Shown piece by piece: positions 47,283 to 55,343 of a stretch of DNA of 64,000 nt (position 1 is the first letter of the stretch; every line of letters begins with the position of its first letter). The stretch is taken from the NCBI GenBank assembly GCA_013178185.1, contig JABLXC010000001.1, forward strand, positions 186,001 through 250,000. Reading direction: 5' to 3'. The position numbers and the translations under genes were made by a program. This DNA comes from Anaerolineae bacterium (GTDB taxonomy: Bacteria; Chloroflexota; Anaerolineae; Anaerolineales; Anaerolineaceae). The notes under the pieces are model-generated. The model had not been told where the DNA came from, searched no databases, and saw only the letters and a program-made list of their open reading frames with translations.

Positions 47283-48716
47283 TTAAAGACTCTTCCGGCG
47301 CAGGTAGAAGCGGGCCAGGAAAAACCCGCCGGCGCTCAGGGGAATCGCCAGTCCCAGCCAGAGGGCCGGGTTTCCGTTTTCCGTCGCCACAGGTTCGGAG
47401 GTGGGGGTGGGCGAGAGCAAGGTTTGCGTCGGGAGGGGGGTAGCAGAGGGAGGTATTTGCGTCGCAGTGGGGGTGACAGGGGCGGGCGTGAAGGTTGCTG
47501 TGGCTGGCGGTGTGACCTGTAAGAGCAGTTTTTGGCCTGGGTAGATGACCGCAGATCCGTCTAACCCGTTCCAGGCCATCAAGTCGTTTAGGGCAACTTC
47601 GTATAGCCCTGCAATCCAGGAAAGCGTCTGGCCGCTCTGCACTTCGTGATAGTACCGGCCATCGCTGGAGGGGGTTAGTTTTTCGACCGCCGTCAGGGGG
47701 CGCGAGGTCGGGCTGGGGGTCACCGAGCCGAGAGAGATGACCAGTTTTTGCCCAATCTGTAACGGCCAATCCGCCTGGATGCCGTTCAAAGAGAGGATTT
47801 TTGCAATCTCTACCCCGTAAGCCTGAGAAATAGTAGTAAGCGTCTGGTATGCGGCCACGGTGTGGACAATTTTTCCATCCGGGCCGGGGGGGCTGATCTG
47901 GACCATGCCAACCGGTGTAGGAGTGGCGTAGCCCGCTGTGTTGCTGCTGGGGATAAACAGGCGCTGGCCGATGCTGAGAGGGGCGCTGCTGGAGATGTTG
48001 TTCCAGACTTCCAGGTCTTTGATAGTGATTTTATATGCCATCGCGATAGCCCAGAAGGATTGACCAGCCTCAACCACATGGAATATCTTGCCTTCTGCGT
48101 CGGGTGTGGCGATTTTGACTGGGACGATCACCTGAGAAACGCCACCGCTGCTGCCGCCTGTCGAGCCGCCAGAGGATGGAGCGCCGGCAACGGATTTGTA
48201 CTCGCCGCAGGCCTTGGTGGATAAATAGGCGGCCTGCAGCACATAGTACGTCATGCCATTGGGGGATTTGGCGACCCCCGCGCCGACGTAACAATAGGCT
48301 GAATTGACAGCGGGGATCATGTGCGATGCATCGGACCAAGCCAGCATGATTTGGTCAATCGTCGAGTTGTTGCCTACCGCGAAGTTTTCCGTCGCCCAGA
48401 CTTTATCCCCTCCGCCAAAACCTGCGGCAGCCAGCCGGCCCGACACATCCCCAATATGCCAGGACATCTGGTTGGCGGCCATAATCTCGGCGGTGGATTG
48501 CGCCACTGCATTGATGATTGGATCTTCCACAAGGGGAGGAAGCCCATAGGAGACGCGCAGTGTGTTCATGGCAATGATCAGGTCGTACGCGGTGACGTTG
48601 CCGGACTGCGCCAGTGCCTCGCCGGGAGGGGCGGCAGAGACCGCGCCGGTTGGATAGAGACTGACGGCGAAAAGCGCGAGGAAAAGGATCAAGCGAAGTA
48701 AGAGTTTTTGGACCAC
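47283..48716 (-). CDS. Secreted CAP-domain protein with three LysM repeats
   Basis: Wall-associated protein of 477 aa. A signal peptide begins right at the GTG start (VQKLLLRLILFLALFAVSLY, cleavage near AVSA). A CAP/SCP domain follows (MNTLRVSYGLPPLVEDPIIN, then MSWHIGDVSGRLAAAGF). Then come three LysM modules (HVVEAGQSFWAIAMAYKI; HTVAAYQTLTTISQAYGV; HEVQSGQTLSWIAGLYEV) that should bind peptidoglycan or chitin-like glycan. A Thr/Pro-rich wall-spanning stretch and a C-terminal membrane anchor with RRKSL close it. ATGs at 48791 and 48755 lack ribosome binding sites and would bury the signal peptide. TATAAT sits six bases before the GTG, so the mRNA may be leaderless. Confidence 0.88.
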   Translation of the reverse strand: MVQKLLLRLILFLALFAVSLYPTGAVSAAPPGEALAQSGNVTAYDLIIAMNTLRVSYGLPPLVEDPIINAVAQSTAEIMAANQMSWHIGDVSGRLAAAGFGGGDKVWATENFAVGNNSTIDQIMLAWSDASHMIPAVNSAYCYVGAGVAKSPNGMTYYVLQAAYLSTKACGEYKSVAGAPSSGGSTGGSSGGVSQVIVPVKIATPDAEGKIFHVVEAGQSFWAIAMAYKITIKDLEVWNNISSSAPLSIGQRLFIPSSNTAGYATPTPVGMVQISPPGPDGKIVHTVAAYQTLTTISQAYGVEIAKILSLNGIQADWPLQIGQKLVISLGSVTPSPTSRPLTAVEKLTPSSDGRYYHEVQSGQTLSWIAGLYEVALNDLMAWNGLDGSAVIYPGQKLLLQVTPPATATFTPAPVTPTATQIPPSATPLPTQTLLSPTPTSEPVATENGNPALWLGLAIPLSAGGFFLARFYLRRKSL

Positions 48717-48722
48717 AGGGCA

Positions 48723-48752
48723 ATTATAACGGTCGTGTGGTGTGGTTGTAGA
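48723..48752 (-). promoter_or_regulatory. Promoter of the CAP-LysM gene
   Basis: On the minus strand TCTACA (48752-48747), an 18-base spacer and a perfect TATAAT (48728-48723). The expected start of transcription falls on the GTG start codon at 48716, leaving no room for a ribosome binding site. Confidence 0.5.
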
Positions 48753-48829
48753 CATTTTTAGGGTGGTTTTGCAGGGTGGCTGCCCGGTCAAAGTAGGGCT
48801 GAGGTGGTACGGTTAAAAGTTTTCCTGAT

Positions 48830-48864
48830 AAAAAACCTTACTGCCAGCGGAGAGCGCAGTAAGG
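48830..48864 (-). terminator. Terminator of tRNA-Leu
   Basis: Read on the minus strand, a 9-bp stem CCTTACTGC/GCAGTAAGG (48864-48856 with 48844-48836) is followed directly by six T (48835-48830). It lies 18 bases past the 3' end of the tRNA gene. Confidence 0.85.
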
Positions 48865-48881
48865 CGCATATGTTATAATGC

Positions 48882-48967
<86 letters not shown>

Positions 48968-48977
48968 TTGTGAATAA

Positions 48978-49006
48978 AGTATATCCAATCTTTTCAGAAG
49001 GGTCAA
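48978..49006 (-). promoter_or_regulatory. Promoter of tRNA-Leu
   Basis: On the minus strand TTGACC (49006-49001), an exact 17-base spacer and TATACT (48983-48978). The predicted start lies about five bases before the mature 5' end of the tRNA. It occupies the upstream region of the divergent ychF gene, so the two could interfere. Confidence 0.75.
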
Positions 49007-49022
49007 GGTTCGCCAAAAAAAT

Positions 49023-50093
49023 ATGCGTCTGGGAATCATTGGTCTGCCACAAACAGGGAAAACGACACTCTTCAACGCGCTGACGCGCGGCAGGCAACCG
49101 ACCGGCGTGGTCAGCGGCAAGATCGAAATTCACACAGGCGTTGTTGATGTGCCCGACCGACGTGTGGATGTGCTTTCTAACCTGTTCAAGCCGCAGAAGA
49201 CCATTTATGCCAAGGTAACCTACGCCGATATTGCCGGGCTGGATGGCAGCGCCGGTAAGACGGGCATTTCTGGGGTTTTGCTCAACCAACTCACGCAGAT
49301 GGATGGTTTTATCCAGGTGGTGCGCTGTTTTGAAGATGAGAGCGTTCCACACCCCGCGGGCAGCGTGGACCCGCAACGCGATCTGGCGACGATGGAAGCT
49401 GAATTCGTCCTGAATGACCTGATCGCCGTCGAGCGCAAGCTGGAGCGGCTGGTTGAAGAGCGCAAAAAGGGCGGCGGGCGCGAGAAAGCCGTTGTGGAGC
49501 GTGAACTGGCGCTGTTTGAGCGCTTTCAAGAGGCGCTGGCGGCCGAGACGCCGCTGCGAGATGTTGAGATCAGCCAGGAAGAGGAAAAGACGTTATCGGG
49601 TTATGGCTTTCTCAGCCGCAAACCGATGCTGATTGTGCTGAATATTGCCGAAAACCAGGAAGCGCCGGCCGTGGCGTATGCCCACCAGCACACCAAGATC
49701 GTGGCGCTCAAAGGGAAGCTGGAAATGGATATCGCGCAGCTTTCGGCTGAAGATGCGGCGGTATTTTTACAGGAATACGGCATCGAAGAGCCAAGCCTGA
49801 ACCGAGTCATCCGGCTTTCCTATGACCTGCTGGGGCTGCAATCCTTCTTCACCGTTGGGCCGGATGAGGTGCGTGCCTGGACGGTGCGGCGCGGCGCAAG
49901 CGCGCATGAAGCTGCCGGAGAGATCCATTCTGACTTGCAAAAGGGATTTATCCGGGCGGAAGTAATCGGTTATGAAGAATTGATCGCCCTGGGCGGACTG
50001 AACGAAGCCAAAGCGAAGGGTAAGCTACGCCTGGAAGGCAAAGAATACCTGGTGAAAGACGGCGATATCATGCACGTGCGGTTTAATTTATAG
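49023..50093 (+). CDS. ychF: Ribosome-associated ATPase/GTPase YchF (OLA1 family)
   Basis: Translation-associated P-loop protein of 356 aa. The G1 motif is GLPQTGKTTLFNALT (residues 7-21), followed by VDVPDRRVDVLSNLFKP and the G3 region YADIAGLDG. The place of NKxD is taken by LIVLNIAENQ, the NxxE variant that makes YchF favour ATP. The C-terminal TGS domain reads FFTVGPDEVRAWTVRRGASA and ends KDGDIMHVRFNL. The canonical second helical domain is present. AAGG lies 14 or more bases before the ATG, so the ribosome binding site is weak. It is divergent from the tRNA-Leu gene. Confidence 0.95.
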   Translation: MRLGIIGLPQTGKTTLFNALTRGRQPTGVVSGKIEIHTGVVDVPDRRVDVLSNLFKPQKTIYAKVTYADIAGLDGSAGKTGISGVLLNQLTQMDGFIQVVRCFEDESVPHPAGSVDPQRDLATMEAEFVLNDLIAVERKLERLVEERKKGGGREKAVVERELALFERFQEALAAETPLRDVEISQEEEKTLSGYGFLSRKPMLIVLNIAENQEAPAVAYAHQHTKIVALKGKLEMDIAQLSAEDAAVFLQEYGIEEPSLNRVIRLSYDLLGLQSFFTVGPDEVRAWTVRRGASAHEAAGEIHSDLQKGFIRAEVIGYEELIALGGLNEAKAKGKLRLEGKEYLVKDGDIMHVRFNL

Positions 50094-50173
50094 GCGACAT
50101 GAGCAGCGCCATGTTGCGCTACAAACTCATTAATATTGACCTGTTTAAGTCTGTCTACGAACTTACCGTAAAT

Positions 50174-51070
50174 TTACTCAAAGCCCGGGTTTGAAACCGG
50201 GCTGGTTTCTTGCGGAGAGGACTGGCGTATTCCCCAGATTTGAACGATGAGAATGGCGGCCAGGATCAAACCGCAGCCTGCCAGTTGGATGGGTTGCAAG
50301 CCTTCTTTTAAGAAAAGATAACCGGACAGGGCGGCAAAGACGGCCTCCGAACTGAGAATCAGGGCGGCGTCGGTCGGCGGCGAATATTTTTGTCCGATCA
50401 CCTGCAGGGTATATCCCAATCCTACTGAGATGGCCCCGCCAAACAGAACAGCCCACCAGGCTGTGGCCAGGCCAGCGGCTGTTTCCCAATCCAGGAAGAT
50501 GGCAGCCACCAGGTTGAGCAGGCCGCACACCAGGTACTGCCCCAGCGAAAACTGTAAGGCATCGAGCCGCCTGACAACCCGGCTGACCAGGATGACGTGC
50601 AGCGCCCAGACCCCCGAGCCCGCCAGTTCCAGGCTATCGCCAGGCGCAAGCTGGAATTGCCCCGGCGCGCTGAGCAGCTTGACGCCGAGGATTGCCACGA
50701 AGGCGGCCGCCCAGTTTAGCCAGGGCAGGCGCTCTTTCCAGAAGATGACCAGGAGGAGCGGAACGAAGACGACATATAAACTGGTGATGAAACCCGCGTT
50801 GGCGGCGGTGGTCCAGCGCAACCCGGCCTGCTGTAGGGCGCTGGCCATAAAGAGTAACGCGCCGGCCAGGCTTACCCAACGTAGACCGCTTTTTTCAACT
50901 TTCCAGGGCGTCTTAAGTGTGAAAGGCAGCAGGACTGCAACAGCCAGCAAAAAGCGAGCGCCATTGAACAGAAACACCCCAACGGATTGAGCCGCGACCC
51001 GCTGGGCAACAAAAGCCACGCCCCAGATCACCGCCACAGAGAATAAAATCAAATTTCCTTTCAGGCGCAT
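50174..51070 (-). CDS. EamA/DMT-family transporter
   Basis: Inner membrane protein of 298 aa with ten predicted spans, made of two EamA halves (NLILFSVAVIWGVAFVAQRV at the start of the first; GSGVWALHVILVSRVVRRLD at the start of the second). The C-terminal half ends in YSPPTDAALILSSEAVFAAL, SGYLFLKEGLQPIQLAG, the common closing pattern. Members export amino acids or other metabolites; the substrate is unknown. ATG 51070 is used; a TTG at 51079 is in frame. No good ribosome binding site is seen. A GC-rich hairpin (50182-50203) lies in its last codons and might help termination. Confidence 0.9.
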   Translation of the reverse strand: MRLKGNLILFSVAVIWGVAFVAQRVAAQSVGVFLFNGARFLLAVAVLLPFTLKTPWKVEKSGLRWVSLAGALLFMASALQQAGLRWTTAANAGFITSLYVVFVPLLLVIFWKERLPWLNWAAAFVAILGVKLLSAPGQFQLAPGDSLELAGSGVWALHVILVSRVVRRLDALQFSLGQYLVCGLLNLVAAIFLDWETAAGLATAWWAVLFGGAISVGLGYTLQVIGQKYSPPTDAALILSSEAVFAALSGYLFLKEGLQPIQLAGCGLILAAILIVQIWGIRQSSPQETSPVSNPGFE

Positions 51071-51144
51071 AGGCGTCAAGGTTAACCGAAATGGGCGCGA
51101 AAGGCAAGAGAAATTTGGAAATAGATGGTTTTCTGGCTGAGGTA

Positions 51145-51963
51145 TTAAGCGAGCTCGTGGAACAGCCTGTCGAGGTCTGCCAGGTTTGTCCGCGCAGTCA
51201 GGTCCAGGCTGAGCGGGGTGACGGAAACCATGCGGTCGAACACCAGGGTGTGGATGTCCGAGTCTGGCGGCACGTCTTCGGGGTGGATCGTCAGGCGGGA
51301 GTCCAGGTACTTCGAGTCCGAGAACGCTCGCCGAGTGCTGGGGAAGGGGGTGAAATAGCGGTGTTTTCCCTGGCGGGTGACGCGCCAGGGGGTGGATGGC
51401 GTGGCGTCGAAGGGGATATCAATTTTCAACAGGTCAACGTCCGGTGGCATCTGGTGTTCCAGAAGGAGGCGCGCAAACCTGGCTGTGAAATAGACTGCGG
51501 TTGAGAAATCAACCTCGGTCGAGTGCTCCAGGTAGCCGCTGATGTCTTCTAGCTCCAGTGAAGCAGCCAGCGCTTTTATCCCAATAGAAGCGGCTTCGAA
51601 AGCTGCCCCGACCGTACCAGAAGACAGGATACTGTGTCCCAGGTTCTCCCCGTAATTAATGCCCGAAACGACCAGATCGGGCTGCGCTGGCAGGATATCC
51701 AACACCCCATGCAGCACCGCCTGTGCGGGCGAGCCGCCAATAGCGTGTACTTGCCACTGCTGGCCGTTGACTTCCATAATTTGTTTTTCGATCTGGCCGT
51801 CAGAGGTCGTTGGCAGGCTGCGCCCCGCCCCAGAGAATTGTTCGCGCGGCGCGGCAACATGCACATAGCCGATAGACGAAAGCGCTTCGGCGGCAGCCCA
51901 TAAACCGGGGCTGCGGATGCCATCGTCATTGGTGAGAAGAATTTGAGGCTGCTTTTGGCTCAT
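51145..51963 (-). CDS. surE: 5'/3'-nucleotidase SurE
   Basis: Metal-dependent nucleoside monophosphate phosphatase of 272 aa. The N-terminal active-site motif ILLTNDDGIRSPGLWA holds the Asp-Asp metal pair. Then AAPREQFSGAGRSLPT has the phosphate-binding Ser-Gly region, and PDLVVSGINYGENLGHSILS has the conserved Asn and the GINxGxN motif. The C-terminal dimerisation part (RYFTPFPSTRRAFSDSKYLD) is complete. ATG 51963 is adopted; an adjacent in-frame TTG at 51966 lies six bases after TAGAAT and could be a leaderless start. The preceding region has no Shine-Dalgarno. Confidence 0.95.
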   Translation of the reverse strand: MSQKQPQILLTNDDGIRSPGLWAAAEALSSIGYVHVAAPREQFSGAGRSLPTTSDGQIEKQIMEVNGQQWQVHAIGGSPAQAVLHGVLDILPAQPDLVVSGINYGENLGHSILSSGTVGAAFEAASIGIKALAASLELEDISGYLEHSTEVDFSTAVYFTARFARLLLEHQMPPDVDLLKIDIPFDATPSTPWRVTRQGKHRYFTPFPSTRRAFSDSKYLDSRLTIHPEDVPPDSDIHTLVFDRMVSVTPLSLDLTARTNLADLDRLFHELA

Positions 51964-52026
51964 CAATGGGATATTCTATCATCTTATCTTGGCTTGTGGT
52001 GAGACTCTGGCGATCGCCTACCGTGC

Positions 52027-52032
52027 TATAAT
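52027..52032 (+). promoter_or_regulatory. -10 box of the small lipoprotein gene
   Basis: A perfect TATAAT lies 68 bases before the ATG at 52100 in the gap divergent from surE. No -35 match is convincing. A GGAGG ribosome binding site follows near 52088. Confidence 0.4.
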
Positions 52033-52099
52033 CATCTTTGATCAGCCGAAAGCGAATAAGCCTGATTGCTTTGCAAATTAAAATACCTGGAGGTTCACA

Positions 52100-52636
52100 A
52101 TGAAAGCCAACCGACGTTTGTTTACAGGTTTTGTGCTGCTGGCTGCTGTCACGGTGGCCTGCGCTTGTCCGGCTTCATTGCCGGGATTAAACCCTTTGAA
52201 AGGGATCGAGGAAACCGGCATGGCAATTGCCTCCCAGGTGCCGCAGGGGCTAGCCGAAACAGCTCAGGCTTTTGCTACCGAGGCGGATATTTCTCCGGAT
52301 GAACTTGCTAAAACAGCCCAGGCCGGGGTGGCTACCTTTGTCCCTCAGGGGACTGGCGAAGCGCCAGATAATATTCCTATTATCGAAGGACAGGTGAGCA
52401 TGCAGGTTGCAACGCCGGAGATGGTCAGTTACACGGTTAACCAGCCCGCCGAGGATGTCAAGAACTTTTACCAGGGGCAAATGCTGGCCTATGGCTGGAA
52501 GCTGGAAGAAAATGACGGCATCCAGATTCCGGGCACCACGGTTCTAAGTTACGAAAACGAAGAAAGCCGCGCCAAGGTGACGATTGTTGGCATCGGTGAT
52601 ACCACCCAGGTATTAATCGAGATCAGCCCGAAATAA
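52100..52636 (+). CDS. Hypothetical lipoprotein
   Basis: Protein of 178 aa with a lipoprotein-like signal (MKANRRLFTGFVLLAAVTVA, then CACPAS; lipobox VACAC or AVTVAC). The middle is Ala/Gln/Thr-rich and low in complexity (TAQAFATEADISPDELAKTA). The C-terminal 80 residues look like a compact domain (YTVNQPAEDVKNFYQGQMLA, then YGWKLEENDGIQIPGTTV), a pattern seen in small surface proteins of Chloroflexota that I cannot tie to a named family. GGAGG stands before the ATG. It is alone on its strand here. Function unknown. Confidence 0.8.
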   Translation: MKANRRLFTGFVLLAAVTVACACPASLPGLNPLKGIEETGMAIASQVPQGLAETAQAFATEADISPDELAKTAQAGVATFVPQGTGEAPDNIPIIEGQVSMQVATPEMVSYTVNQPAEDVKNFYQGQMLAYGWKLEENDGIQIPGTTVLSYENEESRAKVTIVGIGDTTQVLIEISPK

Positions 52637-52738
52637 TCACCTGGATCATCAGGTAGTTAGCGTCCAGACGAGGAGCAGCGGCCTGGTCGCCGCCGCGAAG
52701 CGGGACCGGCATCCTGTTCTTTTTAGGAGCAGTCTCCA

Positions 52739-53224
52739 TTAAACATAAACTGGCGGGTTAGGGATGAACACGTACCAAACCAGATATACCAGCACCCCTA
52801 TCAGCGTGGCGGCCAGGTATAAGGCGTAGGCAACCCGCATGTATGGCTTATAATTTTTGAACTTGAGTTTCTTGGGAACCAGCCCGTTGCCTCGCAGCGT
52901 GACGAACAGGCCAAAGACAAAAGCTGTCAGGCCGATTGAGGCATGGATGCTGGTGACGCTATAAAAATAGGCGGGGCGTTCTCCCATAAAATCCTGGATG
53001 ATTTCCTTGTAGAATGGGAGCATCATAGCCCAGAGGACGACGATGGCGTTCAGTGCCGCGGCGGTTGTTTGGGCGACGCGATGAGCCATAAACTGTTTTT
53101 TGCGCGCCAGCACGAAGCCAATGGTGAACAGAGCAGCTGCAAGAACCATGAGCATCAGCGTGATATCCGCAAAGCGGTTGGCGTGCGTGCCCAAAAAGCC
53201 AGGTTGATGAAAGAACTCTAATAT
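52739..53224 (-). CDS. DUF420 membrane protein (YozB/CtaM-like); probable AUA start
   Basis: Integral membrane protein of about 161 aa with four or five spans. The DUF420 pattern is clear: GFLGTHANRFADITLMLMVL, ARKKQFMAHRVAQTTAAALN (with the conserved His) and TSIHASIGLTAFVFGLFV. In firmicutes such proteins help cytochrome oxidase assembly; no oxidase genes are present here. The minus-strand TATAAT at 53290-53285 places the transcript start near 53278. Between there and 53224 the frame has no ATG, GTG or TTG. A GGAGG (53234-53230) sits five bases before an in-frame ATA at 53224, which I take as the start. A CTG at 53236 just before the GGAGG is the alternative. Confidence 0.8.
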   Translation of the reverse strand: MLEFFHQPGFLGTHANRFADITLMLMVLAAALFTIGFVLARKKQFMAHRVAQTTAAALNAIVVLWAMMLPFYKEIIQDFMGERPAYFYSVTSIHASIGLTAFVFGLFVTLRGNGLVPKKLKFKNYKPYMRVAYALYLAATLIGVLVYLVWYVFIPNPPVYV

Positions 53225-53543
53225 AGTGGCCTCCAGGCAGAGGGATGAAAGTTGGTAGAGTTTTTGTCTTTTATTATTTGACAAATTATACCAAATATAT
53301 ATACTAATTAAGTATTTCCTTTTTTCAGCCAGATGATGCGATATTCCCTTCAAAAATACCTGTCAAATGTCACTTGACATTCAGGTTATTCCTATCTATG
53401 ATATCTTGATCGGCTGTCATTTAAGAAAATTTTACATACATTCCAGTTGCTGCGAGGCTTGCAGCGTCTCTGTTTCAGATGGCGAATTTCCCTTTGAATT
53501 AAATCGTGTTTTCTATCTTGTCCTATAAAAAGGAGCAATTTTC
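53225..53543. other. Divergent control region of DUF420 gene and sugar operon
   Basis: This 319-base gap contains the minus-strand -10 TATAAT (53285-53290) and ribosome binding site of the DUF420 gene. It also contains the plus-strand promoter and palindrome at 53366-53402. The leader of about 135 bases before the first isomerase gene has a small hairpin (GCTGC 53449-53453 with GCAGC 53461-53465) and ends in AAGGAG. No gene is seen. Confidence 0.7.
53366..53402 (+). promoter_or_regulatory. Strong promoter of the sugar operon with palindromic operator
   Basis: A consensus -35 TTGACA (53374-53379), a 17-base spacer and TATGAT (53397-53402) are present. The palindrome AATGTCACTTGACATT (53366-53381, perfect 7-bp arms around CT) covers the -35 box, so a bound dimer would exclude RNA polymerase. 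The XRE-cupin protein encoded at the end of the operon is the obvious candidate repressor; that link is inference. Confidence 0.75.
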
Positions 53544-54344
53544 ATGGAATTCACAGGCTATCTTGATTTTTGGTTTACCGATCGGCCCCTGGTTGAGCGG
53601 GTGGAGGCGTTTTCCCGCCTTGGCGTCAGGCGCCTGGACGTGTGGTGCTGGCGCCTGGTGGATATGGCTGCGCTCTCCGCGGAGTGTAAACGGGTAGGTT
53701 CGGTGATCAACTCTACATTTGATGATCAGATGGGTTCGCTTGCAGATCCCAACGATAATGAATTGACCCTGCGCTCCTGGGCAGAGAGTCTAGAGATGGC
53801 AGAACGTTATGGGGTCGAGACGCTGTTTATTTTTTCCAATCAGGTGGATATCGTCAATGGTAAGGAATGGACGCGCCGTTTGTCCAGGTATGTCACAGAA
53901 GCCGAGCAATATGCCAACCTTCTGAGCCAGACCGAAAAAATCCTTAAGATGGTGGAGCAAACCAAAATTAAGGTGTGGGTAGAAGCCTTGAATACCTTCC
54001 ACATCCAGGGCGGTGTGCTGGTGCACGATCATGACCTGGCGGCAGATTGGGTGCGGCGGATGAACCATCCCCAGTTCCGACTGGCATTTGACTGCTACCA
54101 CCAGCAGCGCACAGCCGGGAACTTGATGTATGGGCTGGAGGCCTACTGGGGACTTTACGACACATTTCATGTTGGCGATGTGCCGACCCGACAGGAGCCC
54201 GGCACCGGCGAGATCAACTTCCCCAACTTGTGGGCAAAGCTGCGCTCGATGGGATATGATGGGCTGATTGGAATGGAGTTCCGGCCCTCAAGAAGCGAAG
54301 CGGAGACCTTTGAAAGGGTCAAGGAAATTTTTAAAACCGAATAG
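53544..54344 (+). CDS. Sugar isomerase/epimerase (xylose-isomerase-like TIM barrel), copy 1
   Basis: Cytoplasmic TIM-barrel enzyme of 266 aa of the AP_endonuc_2 superfamily (hydroxypyruvate isomerase, tagatose 3-epimerase and IolE relatives). Candidate metal ligands of the usual Glu-Asp-His-Glu set are visible. They are Glu in VWVEALNTFHIQGG, Asp/His in LAFDCYHQQRTAGN, His-x-Asp in DTFHVGDVP and Glu in GLIGMEFRPSRSE. It should interconvert an aldose and ketose or epimerise a ketose. AAGGAG lies before the ATG. It is the first gene behind the operator-promoter. A close paralogue follows 159 bases downstream, so this is a tandem duplication. Confidence 0.88.
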   Translation: MEFTGYLDFWFTDRPLVERVEAFSRLGVRRLDVWCWRLVDMAALSAECKRVGSVINSTFDDQMGSLADPNDNELTLRSWAESLEMAERYGVETLFIFSNQVDIVNGKEWTRRLSRYVTEAEQYANLLSQTEKILKMVEQTKIKVWVEALNTFHIQGGVLVHDHDLAADWVRRMNHPQFRLAFDCYHQQRTAGNLMYGLEAYWGLYDTFHVGDVPTRQEPGTGEINFPNLWAKLRSMGYDGLIGMEFRPSRSEAETFERVKEIFKTE

Positions 54345-54503
54345 CGTCTTCCCTCAGGGAGGTCCGCGATACAGTGCGCGGGGATAGTTTCTTCACTGTT
54401 ATTCGAAATGGAATATTCCTGCGGTTTGCTATTTTTAATTGGGATGGTCTTGCTAAAAGCGGCATTCCAGATAGATAGACTTTCCTGAAAAGTGAGGTCT
54501 TTG

Positions 54504-55301
54504 ATGGAATTTACTGGTTTTTTAGATTTTTGGTTTGCCGACCGACCGCTCATCGAGCGGATCGAAGGCTTTGCCAGGCTGGGCATCCGGCGCTTGAACG
54601 TTTGGAGCTGGCGGATGGTGGATATGGCGGCGCTTTCAGTTGAATGTAAAACCTCAGGCTGCATCCTGGATTCTACCTTTGACGATCAGATGGGTTCGCT
54701 GGTTGACCCCAATGATAACGACCTGACGCTGCGTTCCTGGGCGGAGAGCCTGGAGATGGCAGAACGTTATGGGGTAGAAAGCCTGTTTATTTTCTCCAAT
54801 CAGGTGGATCGAGTCTCTGATCAGAGCTGGTCCCGCCGACTTTCACGGGGTGTGACCGAAGCCGAACAGTATGCGAACCTTCTGGATCAGACCGAGAAAA
54901 TCTTAAAAATGGTCGAGAAAACCAGGGTTAAGGTTATTGCTGAACCGCTCAACACCTTCCACATCCAGGGCGGGATCCTGGTACATGACCATGATCTGGC
55001 AGCCGACTGGGTGCGGCGAATGAATCATCCGCAGTTCAAGATGGTGTTTGATTGCTACCATCAGCAGTTGACGGCTGGCAACCTGTTTTATAAAATGGAA
55101 AGCTGCCTAGGCTTGTATGACGCTTTCCACGTGGCGGATGTTCCGGGGCGGTTGGAACCCGGCAGCGGTGAGATCAACTTCCCTAACTTATGGGTAAAAC
55201 TGCGCTCACTAGGGTATGATGGGTATATTGGGCTGGAGTTTAAACCTTCAAGAAGTGAAGCGGAGACTTTTGAGCGGGTCAAGGCGATTTTTAAACCCTG
55301 A
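54504..55301 (+). CDS. Sugar isomerase/epimerase (xylose-isomerase-like TIM barrel), copy 2
   Basis: Paralogue of the preceding gene, 265 aa, with roughly three quarters of positions the same by eye and no gaps through the core. The same putative metal ligands are kept (VIAEPLNTFHIQGG; MVFDCYHQQLTAGN; DAFHVADVP; YIGLEFKPSRSE). Differences cluster where substrate choice is likely to be set: EPLNTF for EALNTF, FHVADVPGRLEPGSGE for FHVGDVPTRQEPGTGE, and the loop before WSRRLSRG. A preserved pair suggests two distinct substrates or a heteromer. GAGG precedes ATG 54504; an ATG at 54492 lacks one. Confidence 0.88.
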   Translation: MEFTGFLDFWFADRPLIERIEGFARLGIRRLNVWSWRMVDMAALSVECKTSGCILDSTFDDQMGSLVDPNDNDLTLRSWAESLEMAERYGVESLFIFSNQVDRVSDQSWSRRLSRGVTEAEQYANLLDQTEKILKMVEKTRVKVIAEPLNTFHIQGGILVHDHDLAADWVRRMNHPQFKMVFDCYHQQLTAGNLFYKMESCLGLYDAFHVADVPGRLEPGSGEINFPNLWVKLRSLGYDGYIGLEFKPSRSEAETFERVKAIFKP

Positions 55302-55343
55302 CCTTAGTTTGTATTATTTGTTGATGGTACAGGAGCAAATGAA

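Noticed and set aside
50182-50203. Hairpin AGCCCGG/CCGGGCT as terminator of the EamA gene
   Set aside because: It lies within the last codons of the gene and is not followed by a T-run on either strand; too weak to list as a terminator.
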